This document shows, piece by piece, positions 51,401 to 60,663 of a stretch of DNA of 64,000 bases. The DNA comes from Anisus vortex. Lineage: Eukaryota; Mollusca; Gastropoda; Planorbidae. The notes under the pieces were generated by a model that was not told where the DNA came from, made no database searches, and saw nothing but the letters and a program-made list of their open reading frames with translations. The stretch lies in contig OX421494.1 in assembly GCA_949126835.1 (NCBI GenBank), forward strand, positions 17,304,038-17,368,037. Direction: 5' to 3'. Position numbers and translations under genes: made by a program. Numbering within the stretch: position 1 is the first letter of the stretch; every line of letters starts with the position of its first letter.

Positions 51401-54400
51401 TATTCATGACCCGGTTATGTACAACAAAGTCGCCATTTTGTCTGTTAGTATTTTACGTCTAGGCTTAATGACTTACGGGTGCAAATTTACAGGGGTTGTT
51501 TTTGTAAAAAAAAAAAAAAAGTTTAAAATAACAAAACACAGCATGTTCCCTTATATTTGTACGTTTTATGACTTAATTTGTAATAAAAGTATCAACTTGA
51601 TATATATTGTGTGTTTCTTTGTTAGTTTACTCTAGAGCTATGGTCATTTATTCTGTAGCATCAATAACAAGAAACAGTGTGACTAACGGAATTTCCCGAT
51701 CTTTGAATCTTCATTTTAAAAGTCTTTTCACGTGGTTTAGTGGTTTACCTAAACCCACAATCCCCCCACACCTTTAACCCTCACCTTACCACCCTTACTC
51801 CCGGGATGAGTAAAAACAAAAATCCGGTCCATTGTTTTGAGAAAACATTGTTGGCTGTTTATACAGTAGATGTTTAGGATATAATTGAACGGCTTCCAGC
51901 AATAAAGAAAGCTCGGGAAAAGGCTCGTGCGGTGGAGGAGGCGAGAAAGAGATATGACTTCCTGAAGTAGTGGCGAGGGTTAAAACGCTTGGGGGTGGGG
52001 TGGGGGGTGAATAGTCGTGTGTGTATGATTGTGTGTGAGTGTCGAGGCAGCAAGGTTGTGTGTGAGTGTCGAGGCAGCAAGGTTTCTTTTTTTTTTTAGC
52101 ATGTTGTTAGTAAAGTATACAGTTCCAGTAAGGTGGCAGCTGGAGATACTCATTAGTGGGGCCAGGGGGGAGGAGGCTGAGGCTCCCGGGAATGAGGGGC
52201 TGTCTTGACTCTTGACTAAACATTCCTTTCTGGGGGTGCCGCTCGCGCGGGTAGGAAAAGGGGGGAGGGGGCGTCAAATGTCGAAGCAGTGTTAGCCAGT
52301 GTAACTGCTTTGTAAGTGACAAACCAGTTCAGCTGGATGTGTTATTACTTCCTGTTGGTGTTTTGGGTTCTAGTCTTTTAGTCTTTTATTTCTTCTCTTC
52401 TGCTAAAAACCCTCCGCGTAGAAGTCACGTGACAGTGAGGCCCGCCATGTTATTGTTCTGCTCTCAGTTTACTCGGTTGCCATTTATGTTGCCATAGCTA
52501 CACGTGTTGTTTTTTTTAAAACGGAAATTGTAGAAAACATTTTGTTGTTTAGCGGATAATCCTACTGATTCTCCACCTATCTATTTTAATGCATCTCTCT
52601 CTCTCTATCTCTCTCTGCTGATCGCATTAAGATATCCTACTTTACGATTCATGAAACATATAATGTTATTAAATTGAAATTTTCATTTTAAAGCATCTTT
52701 ACAACATTTAAAATCAACAACAACCGAGAAATCAGACAACCAACAAACGACAAATAAACAAAACAACAAATTAACAAAGTAATAAACAAAACAAGTAACA
52801 AAGAAAGAACAAAAAAACAAACAGACAAAGCATCAACTAAAGAAGTCAAAATATTTTTCATTAAACAAAACAACTAAAGTCAAGATTATTATACAAATAA
52901 ATGTCTGGGGGGAAAATCTATTGAATAAACAGTCTATCCCTGTACTATACCGTATGAACGAATCTCTGAACTCTGAATGTTCTCAATTCTGAGGGCTGTA
53001 TACGCGGTGAACACATTATTAACAACTTGAACAGTGGTTTACTTCCCTTGTTTTATCTTCCTTGGACAGAACAAGACCGTGGCCTGGAAACCTTGTCCCA
53101 CGTGATCGGCCGACAGAAGCAAATGGCCCTTGATATTGGCAACGAAGTGGACAGTCAGAATGGTGAGTAGAACTGTAGGGACTGCTTGGTGTAGTTTTTT
53201 TTGTCGAAGTGGACAGTCAGAATGGTGAGTAGAACTGTAGGGACTGCTTGGTGTAGTTTTTTTGTCGAAGTGGACAGTCAGAATGGTGAGTAGAACTGTA
53301 GGGACTGCTTGGTGTAGTTTTTTTGTCGAAGTGGACAGTCAGAATGGTGAGTAGAACTGTAGGGACTGCTTGGTTGTAGTTTTTTTGTCGTCTTTGACTT
53401 TTGTTATGTGGCATGGTGGCCGAGCTGGCAGCGCGTTCGACTCTCCTACCGAAGGTCCAGGGTTCGAATCGGGTAAATTACTTGCTCCTGTTTTGATTTG
53501 ACTCTAGTTTTAGGAAAGAGCTTTCTGTTTTGATGTATAAATTTAGAACAAACCAATTTTGCCAGTGACGTTTAAGTAATGTACCCTTCGGACCAAACTG
53601 ATCATATGGCTGGTGAAGCAGCGTTCACTAGTTTCTGTGGCCACGGCATACTAGGGGATGTGAGGCCAGCATAATGCCCAGAGCCTTTACTTTGCCCCAA
53701 CAATTGCCAGGTAAACCTACCCATCAAAGCTGGGTAGACTCATGGACACCCTCAAGTCCCTGGAAAAAATCCTCCACCGCGATTCGAACCCAGACCCTTT
53801 AAATCGCCAGTCATACGCGCTGCCGCTCAGCTACCGTGCCTCCTAGTGACATTAAGTTTTCCAATTTCAACTTTTTATTAAAAAAAAAAAAAACAAGTTA
53901 AATTAAGCAAAAGCAAAATAATAATAGTAATAAAACAATGTAAGAGAGAAAGGATGTGATTTGGACATTGCGTTGTTTAACGTTTTATATATACCAGTGA
54001 TTGAAGTGGTAGCAGTGCTGCCGCTACCTACAGCTAAAGTGGGTGAGTGTGTGTGTGGGGGGGGGTATGGTTTTGTAATGCAAGTGAACACCAGCTGCAG
54101 TACTTGTGAGTTTCATCTTGAAAACGTCTGCACGTCTGCTCAATGAGGTGACCAAATGGAACCCATAACTTTGTGTTGATGATGTCGTTTCCTGCCCGTG
54201 ATTGAAATTCTGATTTTATAAATATTATTTTTTTTTAAATTGTTTGTTAAAAAAAAACAACTGAAGCTTGTAAAGAATAGACAGCAGTAGACATCGCCTT
54301 TACTTAAAAACCAATCTGCACGGTCATCATACTATCTACGCTTGTTATTAAATATTGTATGGACAGTGGCCTATAAATGGAGTGTGCAGACTGTGCAAAG

Positions 54401-57400
54401 CAATGCACAAGGGCCTGGGCGTGGCCATCGGGGGCATCTGAACGCTAGTGGAGACTAGCTAGTGGGGTCAATTTGTTTTTTTTGCTTTGAGCCTTAGAGA
54501 ATGGAAGAAGTTCCACCATTGATGCTTGACAAAAGCCCCCCCCCCCCTTTTCCCAAATCCCCCAACCAAATTAAAATTAATATTTTGATAGTATTACTGT
54601 TAGTTTAATTCTATAAATAAGAAGTCAGAAGCTTGACATCAAAAATTCATTTGCATGTTCCAGGGCCAGGCGACCGTAAACAATAAAAGAAGAACAAAAA
54701 CTAAATACCGAAAGAAACTTTCTCACTACAGTTTTTTATTGTAATACTGTTTCTTATTTTTCTTTTTTTTTAAATCAAAACACGTTGTAATCATTCGTTT
54801 CTCTTTCATTTTGACGGGCATAACTACTAGTATATAGTCTAATATATTATATCTGGCTTAAAATAGATGCTATTTTAACTTTCACTGATTCTAAATGTAC
54901 AAAAATGTTATGGTTGATTTAGTTTACGTATAAGTTACTCCTTGTCTTTAGATATTTTTATACTTTTAAGCAGGTTTGTAAGAAACGGGGTTTTTATATG
55001 AATAATTTGGTTGATTCCAGGGGTCGGCAACCTTTTAGTACTAGCGTGCCAAAGTAGGATTTCTAATTCAGTCAGCATGCCAATAACCTAAAAGTTATTC
55101 TGCTATTTTCTTGTAGAAAAGACCGGAATTGCATTTTAGGAGGTCTTCCGCGTGCCACTGAAAATCGCTCTGTTTGCCGTAGGTTGCCGACCCCTAGTCT
55201 ACTTATTTTATATTATTGCTTGCAGTTTTTTCGTCCGTTGTTTGAATATGAATTGAATGTTAGTCTATGGGCGAATGGACAATAAATGAGTATCCTATGT
55301 ACCGCGACGGCAAAGGTTGAGGGAAGACCAACTCATTTATCACAAGTTGCAATGTTTATCTATCTCCTCCCCCTTTGACGACAGTGGCGGAAGGGGGTAG
55401 GGCACGGAAGGAATGGGGCGGTGGGGGAGGGGGGATGTCTGGAGTGGGCGGGAGGAAGGTGTAAATGATTCACGTTACCGGCAAGAAGGGCAACACTAGA
55501 TGAAAGCAATGTTAAGTGGCCACGCCAAGTTACCTGGCACATTCGGCATTATGCGCTTTGCCAGCGCGTGGAAAAGTGCCGTCAACAAAACATATGTTAA
55601 ACACCCCACACTCACACACATTTTTTTAATTTTAAGACTATGGGGTGGGGGGGGGGGGGCATTTCGTTACCTAGTGTCCTCTGGCATTGGGGGGGGGGGG
55701 TGCTAGACTCCTGCTGAAACGCTCTGACTGTCTCTCTCTCTCTCTCCCTTTTCACTTTTGGTGCGGGGGCGTCTCTGTCAATGGATGTGGGTGGAGATAG
55801 GATAGAGGTAGGGGGCTACCTTGCCAGGGTGGTAAACAAGGAAGAGCTTGTTTTAATAAACACACCCGGGGGCGCCATCCTGCAAGTCGTTAACACCACC
55901 CCGGGTCTGGTGGCTAATCGCTAAGCCAGGCTCCCATCTTCTCCCCCCCCCCTACATTCTCTCCCCCCCCCCCTCCCACTCCTTCAGGGATTTTACAAAT
56001 ATTTTATGTTTTAAGAAAGAACTAACTGTATTGCGTCTAGGGCCACGCCAGAGGAACTGATCTTTGTCTCCGCTTCCACGAGAGTAACCTGACTGCGAGA
56101 TAACCAAACCCAAGGAAATAGCACTTTCTTTACACTCGCACACACACACAATATTGCTGTGAATACACAACACCTTTCTCCCACACATTCAGTTGTCACC
56201 TGGCGTATTGTTGGGCTTTATATTTGGGCTGTGGTTGTTTGAGTTGTTGAACTATGCGGTACCTGTATGTTGTGGACGTTTTTGTTTGTATTTATGTTTT
56301 AGATTGAAAGAAATTACTCGGCAAATTTTAGGACTTCATCATCACTCCATTGGAAGAGTCAATTTACCTAGACCCTATATAATTTAAATTACAGTAATAT
56401 GTTTTTGTGTTTTTAAGAACTTTTTTTTTTCGAGAATGCTAATACGGCGAGAAGTGAAATACTGTAATTATTGCAATAACTTGTATTGGCTCGATATATG
56501 TTTAGTGGGCTAAGACTACTTATAAAAAAAAGGATTTTACTACCGGTAGGCCTAGCCTAGCTGTAAACCCCCCCAAAAAATCATACATGGCCAGCACAAG
56601 GCTTAGTTGACAAGTAAATGTGAATTTTTTCATAATCTACGAATTTTCCCAAAGGTTTTGTATGTGAGAGTGTCAGCTGCCGCCAATGTTAACATCGTAT
56701 ATTTTTTTTAATTTTATTTTTGTTTGTTTGTGCTGTTTGTCCACAGATTTGCTGGATGGTTTAATTGATCAAACAGATAGAACCGATTTACGGATACAGA
56801 GAGAGACAAGGCATATCAAGATAGTGGAGAGAAAATCTGCTTCCTGTTGTAAGTAGCCTACATAGTCTTATATCATTCCAGTCAAGTAGTGAATAGCCTA
56901 TGTCGATTGTTTGGAAGGTTGCTTGATGATCATATTGATCTAGACTATAATGTTGTATCTAAAGATCCTGATGATCTTTAATGTAGAATCTGAAGATTGT
57001 GATGATCTTTATTGTAGAATCTGAAGATTGTGATGATCTTAACTCACTCACTTGAATTCTGATGCCAACTCCTCCCAAACAATCTCGAAAAGTAAAATAA
57101 AAAATAAGTTGCATCAATAATTACATAAACAGTGAGGTGTTTTTTTTTTAAAAGCAGCTATTATATCAAGAAACCATTATGGCAACAATCAAAGGGCACA
57201 AACTGACTTGGTTCTGACTTGGTTCGGTCATGTGTTGTGGCACAAAATACTTGTCTAAAAACAATTCTCCGTGGCACTGTAGAGGGTGTACATCAAAGAA
57301 ATGCTGGTTCGACAATATAAAAGATTGGGCAGGGCTGCAGTTGACTGAACTATTGACAGGTGCTCAAGATAGGCAGTTGAATACTGAGGTGTCCATTCGC

Positions 57401-58012
57401 TCACCACAACGACCCCCTCCCCCCAACGACCACATCAGTCAAGGGATTGATGATGATGATTATATCCAACCATTTCCATGAATTTGTCACTAGACATTTC
57501 TCTCCCAGTATTTTATCCTCAGTTATCTCTATTGTTATCTCACAGGCAACTATATAGTTATAGCTCTACCTCTGACTGCCATTGATGTTATCTCTATTGT
57601 TATCTCACAGGCTACTATATAGTTATAGCTCTACCTCTGACTGCCATTGATGTTATCTGTATTGTTATCTCACAGGTTACTATATAGTTATAGCTCTACC
57701 TCTGACTGCCATTGATGTTATCTCTATTGTTATCTCACAGGCTACTATATAGTTATAGCTCTACCTCTGACTGCCATTGATGTTATCTCTATTGTTATCT
57801 CACAGGTTACTATATAGTTATAGCTCTACCTCTGACTGCCATTGATGTTATCTCTATTGTTATCTCACAGGCTACTATATAGTTATAGCTCTACCTCTGA
57901 CTGCCATTGATGTTATCTCTATTGTTATCTCACAGGTTACTATATAGTTATAGCTCTACTTCTGATTGCCATTGTTGTTATTGCCGCTGTGCCCTATGAT
58001 GGAAAAAAATAG
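39441..58012 (+). CDS. STX8: Syntaxin-8 (Qc-SNARE), eight coding exons
   Basis: Tail-anchored endosomal Qc-SNARE that pairs with syntaxin-7, Vti1b and VAMP8 in late endosome fusion. Exons: 39441-39457, 41954-42053, 42498-42592, 42868-42966, 47601-47740, 53070-53162, 56747-56848, 57936-58012. The CDS is 723 nt, 240 aa (human 236). The N-terminus is MAGDSWLTDYDGCLLLGQDL. The helical N-domain includes AAYHITQREVERRQGMLDAL. A GDPWGMNEEPEAF linker leads to the SNARE motif (about 148-208) with zero-layer Gln180 in NEVDSQNDLL. After KSASC a membrane anchor (YYIVIALLLIAIVVIAAV) ends in PYDGKK. All phases agree. Exons 6 and 8 each touch a tandem array that repeats their splice site. Confidence 0.93.
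40770..40810. repeat. hAT-like MITE end fragment
   Basis: GCACACTATTAGCAAAAGG followed by TTGCCGAGCCCTG matches the right end of the element at 9235-9428 (GGCACACTGTTATCAAAAGG). The rest of STX8 intron 1 up to 41180 is AT-rich, with nothing else seen. Confidence 0.55.
41180..41625. repeat. GC-rich island, probable unclassified interspersed repeat
   Basis: About 440 bp of sharply GC-rich sequence in an AT-rich intron, containing GGCGCGCC, a long C-run and a terminal T8 tract. Three overlapping ORFs reflect the composition and carry no recognisable domain. Abrupt borders and the poly-T end suggest an inserted element, but no inverted repeat or target duplication was found. Confidence 0.4.
43001..43155 (+). 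repeat. SINE family A, 3' part
   Basis: Lacks the tRNA head and holds the tail (GGCATTGTGCTGGCCACACA, AACTGGTGAACGCTGCTTCA), ending in GGGTACTTTACTTTT. It lies about 100 bp from an opposite-strand copy at 43255-43480, so the two form an inverted pair in STX8 intron 4. Confidence 0.7.
43255..43480 (-). repeat. SINE family A, nearly complete
   Basis: On the minus strand the B box region reads CCCAGGTTCAAATCCTGGTG (about 43440-43459), followed by the family tail that ends at AAAGTAAAGTA near 43255. It matches the copies at 6845-7135 and 53574-53843. Confidence 0.7.
43931..44043 (-). pseudogene. LINE C-terminal fragment
   Basis: On the minus strand one frame reads AKDRPEWKEVVEQAKALHGL, resembling the extreme C-terminus of RTE/CR1-type LINE ORF2 proteins. 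It is only about 110 bp, with no reverse transcriptase part nearby. It lies in STX8 intron 4. Confidence 0.5.
44530..44912. mobile_element. hAT-like MITE (CAGGGTTCTCACA ends)
   Basis: Ends CAGGGTTCTCACA and TGTGAGAACCCTG are perfect 13-bp inverted repeats. CCTACT flanks both sides (44524-44529, 44913-44918). The interior repeats AGCCTTGAA/CCTGGAA-type words. Noncoding; it lies in STX8 intron 4. The rest of that intron (44913-47180) is unremarkable apart from homopolymer runs and three TGACG sites at about 45623-45651. Confidence 0.7.
47180..47500. repeat. Degenerate 20-28-bp minisatellite
   Basis: Irregular repeats of a TTGATAGTTTTGACCTACTT-like word, strongest at 47215-47340. It ends about 100 bp before STX8 exon 5, which is not included. 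Confidence 0.55.
49831..50181. mobile_element. hAT-like MITE with perfect 8-bp target duplication
   Basis: Ends CAGGGGTCGGGAACCT and AGGTTCCTGACCCCTG are inverted repeats with one mismatch. CTCTATAG flanks both sides exactly (49823-49830 and 50182-50189), the diagnostic hAT length. TGGCTCTC/TGGCTC words repeat subterminally. Noncoding. It lies in STX8 intron 5, whose 47741-49820 part shows nothing else. Confidence 0.85.
50753..51089. mobile_element. hAT-like MITE (CAAACT/AGTTTG ends), decayed
   Basis: The left end CAGGGGGGCAAACTTG and right end GAGTTTGACACATTTG are imperfect inverted repeats, with GCGGGCCACATT inside the left and GACCCGCGGGCATT inside the right. The arrangement resembles widespread non-autonomous hAT elements. 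Two further fragments follow: 51107-51175 (like the 7241-7654 MITE) and 51378-51440. Confidence 0.5.
51900..53069. other. Rest of STX8 intron 5, no gene seen
   Basis: Contains a duplicated GTGTGTGAGTGTCGAGGCAG (about 52030-52080), G-rich tracts, a CT-repeat (52598-52618) and an A-rich stretch with repeated AACAAA words (52715-52875). Short ORFs here lack support. Confidence 0.5.
53144..53390 (+). repeat. Four-copy 61-62-bp array carrying the STX8 exon 6 splice donor
   Basis: Units start at GAAGTGGACAGTCAGAATG at 53144, 53206, 53267 and 53328. Each includes the last 19 coding bases of exon 6 and the donor GTGAGT, then about 40 bp of intron ending in poly-T. The first donor (GT 53163-53164) ends exon 6 in the model; the other three (53225, 53286, 53347) lie in the intron. 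Reading on in frame gives AAT GGT GAG TAG, an immediate stop. The repeated coding bases include the zero-layer Gln180 codon. Confidence 0.95.
53408..53480 (+). repeat. SINE family A head only
   Basis: tRNA-like head with A box (GGTGGCCGAGCTGG) and a good B box (GGGTTCGAATCGGG), but no complementary acceptor stem and no tail. It lies 94 bp from an opposite-strand full copy. Confidence 0.6.
53574..53843 (-). repeat. SINE family A, full length
   Basis: Best copy of the family. Minus-strand head GGAGGCACGGTAGCTGAGCG and B box GGGTTCGAATCGC, then the shared tail to GGTACATTACTT. Imperfect flanking repeats (CAGTGACGTTTAAG on the left, TAGTGACATTAAG on the right) look like the target duplication of a retrotransposed SINE. 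Confidence 0.8.
55018..55196. mobile_element. hAT-like MITE (CAGGGGTCGGCAACC ends)
   Basis: Ends CAGGGGTCGGCAACC and GGTTGCCGACCCCTAG are inverted repeats. The internal CGTGCCACTGAAAATC (about 55150) matches, inverted, the CATTGAAAATCCC region of the element at 9235. No clear target duplication. The rest of STX8 intron 6 (55200-56746) has G- and C-runs and a CT-repeat but no gene. Confidence 0.65.
57185..57480 (+). pseudogene. LINE C-terminal fragment in STX8 intron 7
   Basis: Readable in two frames joined by a shift: LTWF/SVMCCGTKYLSKNN, then KKCWFDNIKDWAGLQLTELL and RSPQRPPPPNDHISQGIDDD. This resembles the C-terminal tail of RTE-type LINE ORF2 (a 'CW-DNIKEW' motif followed by a basic Pro-rich end). 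It stops about 40 bp before the array that contains the last STX8 splice acceptor. Confidence 0.6.
57516..57976 (+). repeat. Seven-copy 65-bp array carrying the last STX8 splice acceptor
   Basis: Acceptor AGs end at 57545, 57610, 57675, 57740, 57805, 57870 and 57935, exactly 65 bp apart. Each unit holds a pyrimidine-rich tract, CTCACAG, and about 41 bases of the membrane-anchor coding sequence (TACTATATAGTTATAGCTC onward). From copy 2 on, the base after ACAGG alternates C,T,C,T,C,T, indicating 130-bp dimer growth. Only the last copy continues into the conserved PYDGKK end. Confidence 0.95.
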
Positions 58013-59353
58013 ACATTTGTACTCTCCAGGTAGGTTTCCGAACACAATTCTTTTAGACAAAATGTTGCTTGATATAGACATTCTAGTCCTATTGCTTATA
58101 AAGTTGAATTTATAATATTTCTGTATTTGAATTGTTTTTTAAACACTCCCCCCCCCCTTTTCCCATTTTTGATCTCTGAGAAACTTTATACAATTTTGTA
58201 TGCCCTTTGATGATGTAACATAGTTATATGGGTGCCGGGGGGGGGGGGCGGCCGCATCAAGAAATAAAGTTTGAATAACCCCCCTCAAATGACAGTTTAT
58301 TGTTAGTTTTACAAAATTTTTCAAAACAGTAAATATGTCAACTAATGCATGGACTAAAAACATTACTGGTCTCCCTGTGTATGCAGCTTGTCCATATAGG
58401 TTTTTGAGGAAAATGAACAACATAAGAAAAAGAGTCTAAATATATTGATTAATTAAATGTAGGTTACAACTACTTGTGTACATCTACACTAGACAGAATA
58501 ATTTTATTAAAAAAAAAAACTTTTAACATGGAACTAAAAAAAATATTTTAAAAGTGACTTGAAATAAAGTCTATGGCGATTCTGCCAAACAATGTAGACA
58601 AAGGACCATTTTCCCAAAGGAAAAAAAATGAATTTTCTTATGTTAATCACAGTAAACTAATCAACTAAATTTAACTATAGCCTTAACAAGCATTTCCATG
58701 AATTCCTTAAATAGATTTGGATGCTCTGTATGGATGAAGCTTACACTGGTTTTATCTTCTGACAATAATTTCTGGTTGCACAAAGCCTTTACTTGTTATT
58801 TAGGTGACTCACACAATGTGGTGGTGCTTTTGTTATATTCTACCTTGGACTTGTTGCTTTGTTTAGCCTGTCAGTTGACAGTTTGATAATTGCCTTTGGG
58901 TGTAGCGTTATCTTTATAAAACACTGGCTCATGACCTCAGAGGTCACCACACAACTTCCGGACATTAATACAAAGCAAGTTTTATGTTTTTATTGTGGTG
59001 TATATGTTTGTTGTTAGTTGTATGTTTAATTTTTGACTGGTATAGACATTGTCTGCTATAGTAAAATTATTATTTCCTTGGTTTTGTCACCACCTCCGCT
59101 CAGCCCCCCTCCCCACAATAAAAGAAAGTTTTCGGTAATTACCCTAGGATTTATGAAATGAAAAAAAAACAATAAAAGTTGATCAACAGAACATGTTCCT
59201 TCTGGTGCACGTTTCTGGGCTTAGGAAATTGATGATTAATGGTTCCTGTTGAAATTCAGCAGCTAGACATTACTTACAGATGATTAATGCATTAAGAAAC
59301 AAACAAATCAGGGTTATCAAAACAACTGTTAAATGTCCGAATACACGTTAAAT

Positions 59354-59450
59354 AAATACTGTAAATATGGTGTCCCTACTTCGCGGATTTTCAGCTATAG
59401 CGGCCGGGTCTCGGAACCTATCCACCGCGATAAACGAGGATTCATTGTAT
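59354..59450. repeat. Repeat-like fragment (TTCGCGGATTTTC / CGCGATAAACGAGG)
   Basis: Short segment resembling the end of a widespread pogo-type MITE (CCTACTTCGCGGATTTTCAG, ACCGCGATAAACGAGG). Only one end is clear. Confidence 0.3.
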
Positions 59451-60577
59451 GCCATAAATGTCAAATAGACCTACCCAAAAAATTTGTCTGGAATTTTGTT
59501 TAGCGTTTGTGAATAGTTTAGGAAACTTCATATGATATTGTAATAATAACCCTGTCATTCTTCTAATAGGAATTATTTAATACTTAGCGAATTTCGTTAC
59601 AATTTTTGTTCTGTATCAATGGCTTTCTTTCAACTTACGGTATGCAGAGTTTGTTTTAGTTTTATAGTTTCATTTCATTGATGGTTTCTACAAATAGTTA
59701 AAGGTATTGACAATAAAGTTTCACTGGAAGGATTTAAAGTGTAGGCCATTACCGATTTCCGATATTTTCTTTTATTTCGTTAGACACAGTCGCCTCCAAA
59801 ACGGAAATATTTTTGTTGAATGTATTCAGTTTACAGCCACAGAGTCTGGAACATTGCATGGACGAGAGTCTGTCAGTCGTTCTAGTTCATTTCTTTGTCT
59901 TTTTTTTTTTCAATTGATCTGAATGAAACTTTGTAGTGGATACATTTTTGTATGCCCTTTTTTTTCGACAATTATATTATTGTTCAAGATTGGCCGTTTC
60001 GTGTGTGTGTGTGTATGTTGGTCAAACGTTTTCTTCTAGTAGCTGGTAGTCCAAATATTTGGTTTAGTGTGTCAAGAACTTTGAGTGTGGTACTCTGGCG
60101 GTACATTCACCATACATTATCCCGCCAAGCGGGGCCCCACGTTTCAGGTGACCATTGAATCGGACATAAAAGCTTTAGAAAAACACTGATTTATGTAGGG
60201 GGTTCCCCTTGTGTTTCACCCTCCCCACCATCGCATGGTTTGAGTTTCGCCTTTGACTCCATCCAACTGTATCAATGGCCTCCTTATGGAAGCTGGTGAT
60301 GTCTAGCGACCACCTGACATGACTTATGGGCGGACCACCTGGTTCTCTCGCCCTGGTAGCGCCCCCACACACCCGCTCCCCCCGTCCACTCCCCTCCCTA
60401 TGTAATGAAACATTTCACACTGGGCAGTTCAGTCTAATGGGTAATTCTCCACCGCCCCTACCCCCACCTCCTGATCCCCGCGAGGTGACTCCCCCTCCCC
60501 CATGCCGTAATGGCCGGTAAATTGAGAACACGTTCAACATTAGGGATTTCCTTGCCTCTAATTGATGGGGAACATTA

Positions 60578-60663
60578 CGGGCGCCCCACACACACGGGCG
60601 CCCCACACACACGGGCGCCCCACACACACGGGCGCCCCACACACACGGGCGCCCCACACACAC
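60578..60663. repeat. 18-bp GC-rich minisatellite
   Basis: About five perfect tandem copies of ACGGGCGCCCCACACACA, in the putative STX8 3'UTR intron. ORFs across it (VCGAP-type repeats) are artefacts of the period being divisible by three. Confidence 0.9.

Noticed and set aside
53408..53480. tRNA gene on the plus strand
   Set aside because: Good B box but no cloverleaf acceptor stem; it matches the head of SINE family A.
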